IMG/VR virus record: IMGVR_UViG_3300046009_015234
Coordinates: 1 to 24,831 of that record
Length of the DNA stretch: 24,831 bases
Source of the DNA: a virus
Reading direction: 5' to 3' (one strand)
In this document: positions 9,201-16,340 of the stretch, in pieces
How positions within the stretch are numbered: the first letter of the stretch is position 1
How the letters are laid out: each line of letters starts with the position of its first letter
Made by a program: the position numbers and the translations under genes
Notes under the pieces: generated by a model
Told to the model about the DNA's origin: nothing
Database searches by the model: none
The model's input: the letters and a program-made list of their open reading frames with translations, nothing else

Positions 9201-11438
9201 CTTAAATTCATTTTTTAGATGTTGAAGTTTAGCAATTATTGGATCTATTTGTGCATATATTTTATCTTCATGCAAAGAAAGTTCTTCATGTGCACCTACA
9301 ACCAAATTGACTTTATTTTGTACTGTTTCTGGATATTCAGTTGGACACAAACAGGTTCCGGTACATCCCTGTTGAAGACATACTTCATTTTTTGATTTAT
9401 ATGCAGCAGTATATCCAGAAGCTCCTTTGATATATTTGTCTTTTCTTATTTGTCTTGCTATTTTATTTTTTTCTAGGATTTGTTTTAATTTTTCGTGTCT
9501 TTTTATTTCAAGATCAAATCTGTATTTTACAAAATTATCCGGCTCTTTTTCTAGACTAAAAAATTCCCCAAGGCTCAAATTATATGGACTTTCGTTCAAA
9601 TTATAACTCAAGGTCAATCCACTCTTGGTCCATTCATTTTGAAATGTTTCGATTTCCCCTTCTTCATTTTCAAAAGTTATCCCAACTCCCACTTTAGAAG
9701 AGTCGTAATTCAATACATCACTGAACGAGCCAGCAGCAACTATTTCATACTGTGATAAATTTTTATCTCTCAGATTGAATGACTTTTCAAATTTTTCCGA
9801 TTTAAACTCAAAAGTGCTTCCAGGAATATTTGCAATTTCTCCTGGAGTTCCTGCTGGCAGGGTGGCTCCTGGTATATCACCTGCACAACAAATGGAACAT
9901 TTATAAACTTTCCATTTTTCTTTTAGATTTTTCAGCTTTGCATAAAGTTCTTGATTTTGTTTTAGTTTTTGTTTGATTTCCTTGTAAAGCCAGCGTACTC
10001 TATCTCCCTCAAGATCTGTTATATCAAATTGAGTTTGCCATAAAGTTTCTTCTTGTCTTGTAGAGTAATCATAACCATAATACTCCCATGGAACATTATT
10101 CTGCCGATTAAAAAACCCAGGAGAAAAATAACCATAATTTTTGTCGATTATGCGATTTTTTGAAATTGCTTTTGAAAATTTTTGTATTGCTGGTGAACCT
10201 GGAACGAAGGCTAATTGCCTTGACAAAGAAAATTGGACCTGTTCCGGTTGTTCCAATCTTGACCAATATTTGCCGTCTTCAATGTAATCATATTTTATTT
10301 CTTGGATTATATGAGCTTTTGCCGAATCAAGATACCTTGAATAAGGATCGTCGGTATATTTTGGTTCCACAAACACATAATTTGAACCATATGCATAAGA
10401 ATTCAACAACGCCAAATTGTCCATTTCGTCGGATGTTCTCAACAATCCTTCGGATATGTTATTGGATTTTAAATTCTGAATGGATTCCGCATAATTCATG
10501 TAACCAGAAAGAACATAATTTCTTGTTGGGGGGAGTTTTACCAATTTTTCAAGTGAGAAAAAATTCCAAGAATCAAGTGTTCTCCAAAAGAAAAAATTTG
10601 CTGCTTTTGTATTATTTGTTTTCCAATCCTTGTGTACAGCATTTTCGGCTAGCATCTGCACCAATTGATTCATTCTTGGGGGACTTGCCATTTTTCCCCA
10701 CGGATAAAAATTATAATTTCTTTTTAACCAAATCCAATTCAAAGCTTCTTCGTATTTTAAAGGGACTTCATTTAAGCCGTTGTTTTTTAATTGACCATTA
10801 AGACCATTAACTAAAAACTGAACCAGCCCTTCTCCTGTATATGGAACTCCCTCTTGTTGTTCCTCTTCCTCTTTTTTATTTTCCTCTTTTTTATTTTCTG
10901 TCTTTGAAATCGGTATTATCAAATCCTCTTTCAGTTCTAGGTTTTCATCTTGTTCTCCAAAATAATCAAAAAACAAATAATTCATCAATGCGAATTCCGG
11001 TGAAGCAAGTTTTAATGTGATTATTCTTGGTACTGTACTATTTGCATACAAAGAATTTGCCTCACCAGATTCTTGCGAGAATGCGTATATTAAAAATTGA
11101 AATTTGTAACTAGCTTCACTACCATCAGGGATTGGTAAACCATTTGTTACTTTTTCGGTTTCAAAAGTCAACTCTAGAATATCATAACCACCGATTCCTA
11201 AATACGGAAATACAACTTGACCGAAATTATTACCCAATCCGCTATAATCTCTTATCAATGCCTTTCCTTTTATGGTTGGCTCAAACATGCTCTCTTCTAC
11301 TTCAAGAGACATAACGCCAGCTGTCTTTGTGTCAGGATCTCTAAATCCTGCTGTGTTTAATAGAAATGGTGCGAGATTCTTATCAAGAGTGCTGAGAATT
11401 CTTGCATCTTTTAATCTAAACTTATTGACTTCACTCAT
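6204..11438 (-). CDS. Very large baseplate hub protein with cysteine-rich inserts
   Basis: This 1744-aa protein starts at ATG 11438, one base after the gp53 stop codon. Residues about 1-110 (KFRLKDARILSTLDKNLAPF, EVEESMFEPTIKGKALIRDY, LELTFET) and the last about 100 (FYLVTGDVVTVDAKKLG, SGKWIVSTIKHLFTGDGHMM, RLVLSREL) read like the two ends of a gp27/gpD-type hub protein. The roughly 1500 residues between are unlike any hub I know. They contain a Lys/Glu-rich linker (about 178-195), predicted helical or coiled-coil stretches (about 490-515, 640-720), and clusters among 28 cysteines near residues 510, 685, 870, 940, 1505-1535 and 1605-1635, with many CxC and CxxC pairs. By synteny it takes the place of T4 gene 5 after gene 53. 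I see no lysozyme catalytic motif. It is probably the central hub; the role of the inserts is unknown. Confidence 0.7.
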   Translation of the reverse strand: MSEVNKFRLKDARILSTLDKNLAPFLLNTAGFRDPDTKTAGVMSLEVEESMFEPTIKGKALIRDYSGLGNNFGQVVFPYLGIGGYDILELTFETEKVTNGLPIPDGSEASYKFQFLIYAFSQESGEANSLYANSTVPRIITLKLASPEFALMNYLFFDYFGEQDENLELKEDLIIPISKTENKKEENKKEEEEQQEGVPYTGEGLVQFLVNGLNGQLKNNGLNEVPLKYEEALNWIWLKRNYNFYPWGKMASPPRMNQLVQMLAENAVHKDWKTNNTKAANFFFWRTLDSWNFFSLEKLVKLPPTRNYVLSGYMNYAESIQNLKSNNISEGLLRTSDEMDNLALLNSYAYGSNYVFVEPKYTDDPYSRYLDSAKAHIIQEIKYDYIEDGKYWSRLEQPEQVQFSLSRQLAFVPGSPAIQKFSKAISKNRIIDKNYGYFSPGFFNRQNNVPWEYYGYDYSTRQEETLWQTQFDITDLEGDRVRWLYKEIKQKLKQNQELYAKLKNLKEKWKVYKCSICCAGDIPGATLPAGTPGEIANIPGSTFEFKSEKFEKSFNLRDKNLSQYEIVAAGSFSDVLNYDSSKVGVGITFENEEGEIETFQNEWTKSGLTLSYNLNESPYNLSLGEFFSLEKEPDNFVKYRFDLEIKRHEKLKQILEKNKIARQIRKDKYIKGASGYTAAYKSKNEVCLQQGCTGTCLCPTEYPETVQNKVNLVVGAHEELSLHEDKIYAQIDPIIAKLQHLKNEFKDLYSKYWSRKAFFFSRNIDFSTFLTSGNNLFNIKSIKRTPIRGSKYEPFALRKPLAGNMVPGVTGALDYYGKPVASPVANPLWSGTTSTCMYPYEVPPYVDDLGYMNSVDSINTYNGNDVCGVTAVNVYYNRGYDSGALGVGGGNADFWSSFENPYSAFPYSEASEERPKGPIWYRNWLVSYRITILKPPCLNRQPPCFEGDCSCDEINLDLHMHFEAFANYKNAEILQGTPGTSGSVQIINYSHAQLSKNCDGCKIRILNVEPASSVKLYHPWAADELPGLCGPAGSFSLDDYNNYKRSASLFKRNPGITGTNDFDDGDLPPHLVLEGLESFVRVEFTQPIGAETLQDFPEGFVDTHGSEYFLPYIVLATAGPFGAQSARTNIAVIGQDPFGFDLAVKKIKNRDDFANMNLMFTDDIKAKFVPDAIENDLNKKPYPDLRTPFGTSSSWMKTNQNSLFYKPKDGVADLFVPNGVQDIFRASALERSYPAKTWWDMWVSLPPMAVSTFYNRHDVTGISRAASETSPGISYGGPGVGFYIENALVAEPFLYTGGCSGQSGDSCSPTDKPWPLFLHPDTEQFISGAFASDAAVIPFSELFQTAEFATGPAGTTTFIPGKTASVLSNDPSNYVYRIANFPHIRDLAGLSALDRIPYDTISYPVGTLIWGSGLNSTYTYPGGVLYDHQLVHYFDISRKTQYGLVQLNSDSMPSLLSLIGGVGGEIEKIQEYQKWVSNKLIDWYQNTIFDNNFSAQFVVMSKVDGGCKGYQCMNPDGFTGIAGCPPTDPLCNCPCQGKGQNKGKLLSTYVEPSSEMPDEIVLRPDLMDMYEDKFVGITKSPQYYWGQEPSSLQLKQLEKTLSECNLVKNHPQFGESWLGCVWDDPDSKYNCICPIINKNFPLYMKYNRTNATFWETPLEAPLYRTAQMALFNSNKITIDVPGDFYLVTGDVVTVDAKKLGTGMYSRFSGKWIVSTIKHLFTGDGHMMRLVLSRELPHPSDGEGD

Positions 11439-11439
11439 T

Positions 11440-12330
11440 TTATTGATTCACTAGCCTTTCTACGGATGAATTGTAAGCATTGGTAAATTGTCCCAGTAGA
11501 TTATTCGGAACAGCCTTTATCACCCTGGAAGAAACCCACTGTCTTTGTTTTTGTTCCATGAATGTAACGACAGTTACGGATGGAGACAGGGTGTTGTTAA
11601 TATAGTTATACAGTATGGTTTTTATCCCAGATTCACTGTTTAAATTTGATATTTGATCTGATATCAATGACGAATCTTCCAGTGACTGATATGGAGAGAC
11701 AAATATGTTTTCTCTTGTGTTGTCATCTGCTTTCAAAAATTCAACTCCAGATTCTAATTTTAATGATCGTTTTTTCAGAATTTGAGTTTCATTTTCAGTG
11801 GAAGTTGATATTATAGAATATTTCTTACCTATTGGTCTCAGAACATAATATTCATCGCCTTCTTTCAAGTCCCCGGCAATCATCTGAACATCAAAAGATC
11901 TCAAAAATTTATTTGAATCCAAAACAACTCCATAGTTTCCATCATCAAACATTGATGATGTATTATTTGCTTTGACAATTATATCATTCTTTTTTATTTC
12001 CATGTTGTATAAAGTATAAAATGTATAAGTCGCATTTGTTTCATAAAGTTCTCTTGACAGTTCATAACTGGAAACAGGCCATTCCCTATAAAAGTCAATT
12101 ATTTTATTTGAAACCAGAATAACCCAAAAATAGTTCCTGTCTCCATATATTTCATTGCTCATTTCTTCTGGGGTTTTTGTGTCTTGCACAAAATATTGAT
12201 CGCTATCTGCATTATAACTTTCAAGATCACTTGTTTTTATTTCTGGACGATCAAAAATATTTACCATTTCAACGGTTTGTTTATTCGGGGCCAGATATTT
12301 GGTGGAAGGAAATGAAGTGAAATATTTCAT
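11440..12330 (-). CDS. 53: Baseplate wedge protein gp53
   Basis: This 296-aa protein compares with about 196 aa in T4. The N-terminal 90 residues match the gp53 pattern: a start of the type FPSTKYLAP, then MVNIFDRPEI, YFVQDTKTPEEMSNEIYGD, YFWVILVSNKIIDFYREWP (T4 has PEELANAIYG...YWVLLMCN...Y.GW). The C-terminal 100 residues are extra relative to T4. gp53 is a structural wedge protein at the inner baseplate that clamps neighbouring wedges around the hub. It lies 3 bases downstream of the tube-cap-like gene and directly upstream of the hub gene. In T4, gene 53 likewise precedes gene 5. Confidence 0.88.
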   Translation of the reverse strand: MKYFTSFPSTKYLAPNKQTVEMVNIFDRPEIKTSDLESYNADSDQYFVQDTKTPEEMSNEIYGDRNYFWVILVSNKIIDFYREWPVSSYELSRELYETNATYTFYTLYNMEIKKNDIIVKANNTSSMFDDGNYGVVLDSNKFLRSFDVQMIAGDLKEGDEYYVLRPIGKKYSIISTSTENETQILKKRSLKLESGVEFLKADDNTRENIFVSPYQSLEDSSLISDQISNLNSESGIKTILYNYINNTLSPSVTVVTFMEQKQRQWVSSRVIKAVPNNLLGQFTNAYNSSVERLVNQ

Positions 12331-12333
12331 CTT

Positions 12334-13125
12334 TTATGTTACCTCAAAAACAGATTTAACACCACTACTAAACACCACCGGCTCAATCTCAGCTAAAATC
12401 ATATTTACAGCCACTCTAGCAGGAGTTGAATAGGTTCCATCTATTGCTTGATAATCGACAGCCGATGAGTTGAAACCAATCATCATGCATGGTTTTGGTG
12501 AAAAAAACCAATTATTTGTGACATCGCCTCCGACATTCCCATTTTCACTTCCGGCATGTATTGAAAATGTAAATACCGATGGTGTGTATAATGTTAAACT
12601 ATCCCCACCACCTTCCGATTTTATCATGGAGGCTATGTGCATAGTTCTTACCCATTGTGCTATGTCAAAGTAATCTGTTTGTTGCGCCGCAAACAATTCA
12701 AAAGAGAAGTTATATGCTCTTTTTCTTGTTCCTTTGAATTGCAACGCTGTCAAGTCTTTCGGTATACTTGATTTTCCAATCAAATATTCGTAATTTGCCA
12801 AACCGCTTGCACTTTGCTGAAACCCCTCTATAACCCTACTAACACCATAAAAAACAGTATCACCAAGAATCATTCTTGCTTTGTCACCTACCGAAGAAAC
12901 CTGCCAAAACTGAACTTCATCCATGTTTTCACTGTGCGTTCCGAGTCCCATTCCTATCTTTGGTGGCGGAAGTATGTAAGAATCGCCATCTATAACATCA
13001 GCATTTGTTATATTTCTCCATTTTTTCAATACAGATGTTTCTTTCCTAAATAATTGCAAATACAATGGAGTTGCAGTCGTAGATAATTTTCCTAAAGATC
13101 CTGGAATTCTAAATACTTGTCCCAT
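12334..13125 (-). CDS. Tail-tube-fold baseplate protein (gp48/gp54-like tube cap)
   Basis: This 263-aa protein starts at ATG 13125 with AGGAG six bases before it. The pattern in the second half (KGTRKRAYNFSFELFAAQQT, IAQWVRTMHIASMI, LYTPSVFTFSIHAG, NWFFSPKPCMMIGFNSSAVD, VAVNMILAEIEPVVF) is the tail-tube-type beta barrel with an insertion helix, as in T4 gp48 and gp54, which cap the baseplate and start tube polymerisation. I cannot tell gp48 from gp54 by sequence alone. It is the first gene of the minus-strand tail operon, and its start lies only 10 bases from the divergent gp4 gene. Confidence 0.65.
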   Translation of the reverse strand: MGQVFRIPGSLGKLSTTATPLYLQLFRKETSVLKKWRNITNADVIDGDSYILPPPKIGMGLGTHSENMDEVQFWQVSSVGDKARMILGDTVFYGVSRVIEGFQQSASGLANYEYLIGKSSIPKDLTALQFKGTRKRAYNFSFELFAAQQTDYFDIAQWVRTMHIASMIKSEGGGDSLTLYTPSVFTFSIHAGSENGNVGGDVTNNWFFSPKPCMMIGFNSSAVDYQAIDGTYSTPARVAVNMILAEIEPVVFSSGVKSVFEVT

Positions 13126-13135
13126 TTTAACTCCT

Positions 13136-13564
13136 ATGCCCTACAAAACTTCTTTTTTACCAAAAAATCCATCAAAATATGTAGGCGATTACCTAAAGAT
13201 AATATGCAGATCATTATGGGAAAGAAAATTTTGCAAATACCTGGACGAAAACGACTCAATTATAAGATGGTGCAGCGAAGAGTTGAGGGTTCCATATTAT
13301 TGCCCCGTAAAAAAGAAACCCTGTATGTATTACCCCGATTTTCTTTTTGAAGCCAATGAAAACGGTGAAATAAAGACTTATGTTGTGGAGATAAAACCAA
13401 AAAAACAAACTAAACCCCCAGAAAACAAAAAAAAGAAAAGCTTTGTTTCTGAGATGGCTACTTATTTGATAAATAATTCTAAGTGGGAATCCGCAAGAAT
13501 ATTATGCGATAAAAATGGGTGGCAATTCAAAATTCTCACGGAAGAGGATCTACACATAAAATGA
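13136..13564 (+). CDS. 4: Head-completion nuclease-fold protein gp4
   Basis: This 142-aa protein has the usual gp4 (gp50/65) length of about 150 aa. It carries a PD-(D/E)xK/TnsA-like nuclease core: E29 in SLWERKFCKYLDEN, D68 in YYPDFLFEAN, and E85-x-K87 in YVVEIKPKKQTKPPE. In T4, gp4 is needed to complete the packaged head before tail joining. The start at 13136 has no good Shine-Dalgarno, which is notable because its promoter and leader must lie inside the divergent tube-cap gene. The stop overlaps the next start (ATGA at 13561-13564), so the pair is probably translationally coupled. Confidence 0.85.
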   Translation: MPYKTSFLPKNPSKYVGDYLKIICRSLWERKFCKYLDENDSIIRWCSEELRVPYYCPVKKKPCMYYPDFLFEANENGEIKTYVVEIKPKKQTKPPENKKKKSFVSEMATYLINNSKWESARILCDKNGWQFKILTEEDLHIK

Positions 13565-14124
13565 GCCAATCCATAGACATGTTAAAAACTTTTATAGCCA
13601 CAGAAGGTGTCCAAGACAGCTCAAGATATACCGTTGCAATAGGAAATTATGTGTTCGACGAAAATGTAATTGCTGTTGATTTGCCTGGTCCAAGTTATGA
13701 ATTTTTGGACATAAATTATTGGCAAGGGAACCCGTTTTTCAAAATGCCGATTGGCGTAAAATTCAGAGAAAGTATTGTTATTCAACTACTTGTTCCGGAA
13801 AAAATTGATGGTGAATTGTTTAAATTTATCAATGAATACACAAGAGCTTTCTTTTTTATGAATAACGGTGGTTCGTTTTTTTATGGCGGCACGATTCCGG
13901 CTGACGCAGGCAGTTTTTCTGCCATAAGAACAGGAAATGCTCCTGGGGTTAGAATCCGAATTACAGCGTATAACAGAGTGAATGATGATCCTGTTAGAAC
14001 TTACAATTATAACAATTGTTTTCTAGAAAAAATTCTTCCCCTGAGATTCGAATCTGGAAAACCAGATCCACAAACATTAACAATGTCGTTTGTGGTATCT
14101 TCAATGGGAAATGACTCAAATTAA
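13561..14124 (+). CDS. Tail-tube-fold structural protein
   Basis: This 187-aa protein has ATG 13561 overlapping the gp4 stop as ATGA. An in-frame ATG at 13519 exists but lies deep inside gp4 and is not used here. The sequence shows the tube-protein layout: YTVAIGNYVF, AVDLPGPSYEFLDINYW, FFKMPIGVKFRESIVIQLLV, a short helix FKFINEYTRAFFF, then VRIRITAYNRVN, FLEKILPLRFESG and LTMSFVVSSM. This resembles T4 gp19 (163 aa) and the gp48/gp54 group. It stands just upstream of the chaperone-like frameshift pair, the place where long-tailed phages keep a tube protein. It could be the major tube protein or a baseplate-proximal tube ring; I cannot decide. Confidence 0.6.
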   Translation: MSQSIDMLKTFIATEGVQDSSRYTVAIGNYVFDENVIAVDLPGPSYEFLDINYWQGNPFFKMPIGVKFRESIVIQLLVPEKIDGELFKFINEYTRAFFFMNNGGSFFYGGTIPADAGSFSAIRTGNAPGVRIRITAYNRVNDDPVRTYNYNNCFLEKILPLRFESGKPDPQTLTMSFVVSSMGNDSN

Positions 14125-14145
14125 ACTTAAAATGAAAGGTAATAT

Positions 14146-14856
14146 ATGATTTCTGATTTATTGAAAAATGCTCTTCCGACTTATGATGTATTCTTGCCGA
14201 TAACAAAGAAAAAACACAAATTTAGACCAATGACAGTCAGGGAAGAAAAAATTCTTCTTATTGCCCAACAAACAGGATCTATAAAGGAAATGGGATATGC
14301 ATTGGTCACGATCATAAAAAACTGCTTTTATGACATTCCAAACCCGGAAAATTTGCCGATAGCAGACGCAGAGCGGGCTTTTCTTGCTGTAAGAGCAAAG
14401 TCTATAGGTGAAAATGCAACATTCTATATTCGTTGTCCAGAAACACAAGAAACAGTGACCTCAAAAATAAACCTTGAAAGTTTTGATTTACCGAAACAAG
14501 ACAATTCGGAAATAAAAATAAAACTATCGGATGATATGGTTTTGGTCATGAAATATCCAACACTCAAATATCTGTGTGAGGAAGAGGAAGATGATGAAGC
14601 AAAGAAGCAGTTTAAACTTTGTTTTGCCGAATTGCAAACAAAAGATAACAGTGTAAAAAAGAACGAATTGACTGATGAGGAATTGAGTGATTTTTATGAT
14701 AACATGACATCACTACAGCTCAATAAATTTTTAGATTATCTTCAAACCACCCCAAGACTCAGAAAAACGATAACATACAAAACTAAAGATGGTCTGGAAA
14801 GACAATTGGAAATATATGGAATAGACAGTTTTTTCGCATTTGCCTCAGCCACATAA
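14146..14856 (+). CDS. 26: gp26-like baseplate hub assembly protein / tail assembly chaperone (zero frame)
   Basis: This 236-aa protein starts at ATG 14146 with AAAGG a few bases upstream. The N-terminus (PTYDVFLPITKKKHKFRPMT, VREEKILLIAQQTGSIKEM) and the RCPETQETVT segment fit the T4 base-plate family that includes gp26 (208 aa). In T4, gp26, gp28 and gp51 act in hub assembly and are not clear parts of the finished particle, so a chaperone role for the tape measure and hub is reasonable. The last codons contain T_TTT_TTC in the reading frame (14829-14835), seven codons before the stop. A -1 slip there would give a 288-aa product with the extension listed next. Confidence 0.75.
   Translation: MISDLLKNALPTYDVFLPITKKKHKFRPMTVREEKILLIAQQTGSIKEMGYALVTIIKNCFYDIPNPENLPIADAERAFLAVRAKSIGENATFYIRCPETQETVTSKINLESFDLPKQDNSEIKIKLSDDMVLVMKYPTLKYLCEEEEDDEAKKQFKLCFAELQTKDNSVKKNELTDEELSDFYDNMTSLQLNKFLDYLQTTPRLRKTITYKTKDGLERQLEIYGIDSFFAFASAT
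14829..14835 (+). promoter_or_regulatory. Slippery heptamer for programmed -1 frameshift
   Basis: TTTTTTC is in the X_XXY_YYZ register relative to the gp26-like frame (agT TTT TTC). Nine bases downstream, TCAGCCA (14845-14851) can pair perfectly with TGGCTGA (14914-14920), a 7-bp stem enclosing about 62 bases that could stimulate slippage. The structure is a suggestion by eye only. Confidence 0.6.
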
Positions 14857-15011
14857 GTGTTAGTGATTTTTACAAATTGAACTTTTTATTGGTTCAAATC
14901 TACAACTGGTCGTTGGCTGATATAGAAAGCATGATCCCTTGGGAAAGAGAAGTATATGTCGTGCAACTGAGGCAACATTTGGAAGAAGAAAAAAAGAAGA
15001 ATGAGAGATAA
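14835..15011 (+). CDS. -1 frame extension of the gp26-like protein (tail assembly chaperone C-domain)
   Basis: From the slippery heptamer 14829-14835 the -1 frame is open for 58 codons to TAA 15009-15011. The product includes DFYKLNFLLVQIYNWSLADI and ESMIPWEREVYVVQL, followed by a charged EEEKKKNER tail. No ATG or GTG start exists in this frame upstream of that conserved-looking part: the frame is closed at 14784, and the first ATG (a Met codon in ESMIPW) comes too late. Expression by frameshift therefore explains it best. The helix with Y-x-W-S and a downstream M-x-x-x-E is typical of the T-part of lambda G/GT-type tail chaperones. The pair sits between a tube-fold gene and the gene in tape-measure position. 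Alternative: initiation at the ATA overlapping the zero-frame stop (14853). Confidence 0.65.
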   Translation, partial: RICLSHISVSDFYKLNFLLVQIYNWSLADIESMIPWEREVYVVQLRQHLEEEKKKNER

Positions 15012-15014
15012 AAA

Positions 15015-16340
15015 ATGCCAGAAAAAATACAATATTCCTTCACTACAAAGGAAATAAAACCATCAAAGTCTAAATTCCCCCCAAAAATGGGGAAAAACCC
15101 AAATATCATAAAAAGTAACAATAAAAATGATAAAAAGGCAATGCCTGCAATAGATGGAAATTCAAACTCTCAGATGATAAGTGAATTTTGGAAAAATTAT
15201 TACAATGAAACAGAGAAATTTACGAAAAATCCTATTGCTCCAATAAATCTGACTGCACCAAAACCAAATGAAATTGTAAAACAAAAAGTCAGAGAAGCAA
15301 AACAATTTTCATACGCAAAAAAATATGCGTATGAAAATACACCAAATAAATCCACAATATTTCCAAAACCAAATGAATCGATGATCAAAGAATTGCCAAC
15401 TCAGACCAATTCAAAACCAAATACTTCCATAAAAGAATTGACTAGTCCAGTCAATTCAAAACCAAATACTTCCATAAAAGAATTGCCAACCCAGATCAAC
15501 GCAAAACCAAATACTTCGATAAAGGAATCGACGGCACAGATCAATTCAAAACCAAATACTTCCATAAAAGAATTGACGAGTCAAGGCAATCTTAAACCAA
15601 ATTCCACCGTAGATAATGTCTCTGATGAAAAATTAAGTTTTAAGTTATCTAAAGTATATGATTCAACAAAAACAGATTTCTCTAAAAATAATGAAATAAC
15701 AAGAGAAATAACACCAAAATCAAATATACCAAATATAAAACAAAATAAAGTTGAAAATTACAATTCTTCTTTAAGTATAAAGAATCCACAAAAAAATCAA
15801 GAAACAAATCAATATTTTTCGGATCTTCGCCAGAATTTTGAAAATAAAACAAACAATAAAGAACAAACACAATTTAATATATCACCAACATCAAACAATT
15901 CAACAGAAGAGTTAAATCAATCATTTTCTCCCAAACTGGATATTCCCAGAGTTTCAAGTGCAAATTTATTTTCAGATACGATAAAACCACAAAGTTTTAC
16001 TAATTTCAGTCAATTAAAAGCAAATTCTGAACCCATATCAACTCCAAATTATCCTTTGTTGCAGATGTTACCCAGTCCATTGAATGAAAACAAAGAAAAC
16101 TCCAGATCAATTGAAAAAATGAGAGATAACATCTATATCTCCACATTCAAATCATTGCCGACCCAAGAAAAATTAAAAGAGCCGCCACCCATGCAAGTAC
16201 AGTCCCAAGCAGCAAATTCTGGAAAATCATCTTCATATGGTGGTGGAAGTTCTGTCGTTATAAACAACATGGCCACCATTGATCAAACGATCATGGCGGC
16301 GGTCATGTTGCCTATTTGGAGACAGGGATTTGTTGGCTAA
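15015..16340 (+). CDS. Low-complexity repeat protein in tape-measure position
   Basis: This 441-aa protein starts 3 bases after the frameshift product's stop. It is very rich in Asn, Lys, Ser, Pro and Thr and reads as intrinsically disordered. Residues about 118-197 contain tandem 15-residue units of the type KPNTSIKELTSPVNS. The only ordered-looking parts are the N-terminal third and a hydrophobic C-terminus (INNMATIDQTIMAAVMLPIW) behind a Gly/Ser linker. Its place after the chaperone pair is where a tape measure is expected, but it has no long helix pattern and is shorter than T4 gp29 (590 aa), so it could instead be a hub-associated or flexible tail protein. The gene ends exactly at the hairpin shared with gp32 (16332-16356). 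No function assigned. Confidence 0.6.
   Translation: MPEKIQYSFTTKEIKPSKSKFPPKMGKNPNIIKSNNKNDKKAMPAIDGNSNSQMISEFWKNYYNETEKFTKNPIAPINLTAPKPNEIVKQKVREAKQFSYAKKYAYENTPNKSTIFPKPNESMIKELPTQTNSKPNTSIKELTSPVNSKPNTSIKELPTQINAKPNTSIKESTAQINSKPNTSIKELTSQGNLKPNSTVDNVSDEKLSFKLSKVYDSTKTDFSKNNEITREITPKSNIPNIKQNKVENYNSSLSIKNPQKNQETNQYFSDLRQNFENKTNNKEQTQFNISPTSNNSTEELNQSFSPKLDIPRVSSANLFSDTIKPQSFTNFSQLKANSEPISTPNYPLLQMLPSPLNENKENSRSIEKMRDNIYISTFKSLPTQEKLKEPPPMQVQSQAANSGKSSSYGGGSSVVINNMATIDQTIMAAVMLPIWRQGFVG
15414..15593 (+). repeat. Four tandem 45-bp coding repeats
   Basis: Four in-frame 45-base units encode KPNTSIKE followed by a variable 7-residue half (LTSPVNS, LPTQINA, STAQINS, LTSQGNL). A diverged 16-codon unit precedes them from 15366, and a decayed one follows. 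Synonymous and non-synonymous differences between units show they are not freshly copied. Confidence 0.85.

Noticed and set aside
1024-9910. Several TATAAATG-type sites on the minus strand (near 1035, 5365 and 9895)
   Set aside because: One mismatch to the late consensus, located deep inside genes with no start codon at suitable distance; expected by chance in AT-rich DNA.
10160-10801. Long plus-strand open frame (213 codons) opposite the hub gene
   Set aside because: It is antisense to a clearly coding region, has no ribosome site, and its product is a low-quality mixture with no family pattern.
11272-11454. Plus-strand frame across the gp53/hub junction
   Set aside because: Antisense shadow of two supported genes, no ribosome site.
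13519-13560. Earlier in-frame ATG giving a longer tube-fold protein
   Set aside because: It lies inside gp4, the extra residues are polar and unlike the fold, and ATGA coupling at 13561 explains the start.
15366-15602. Possible CRISPR-like or origin-type iterons
   Set aside because: The 45-base units are directly adjacent without spacers and keep the reading frame, so they are coding repeats.
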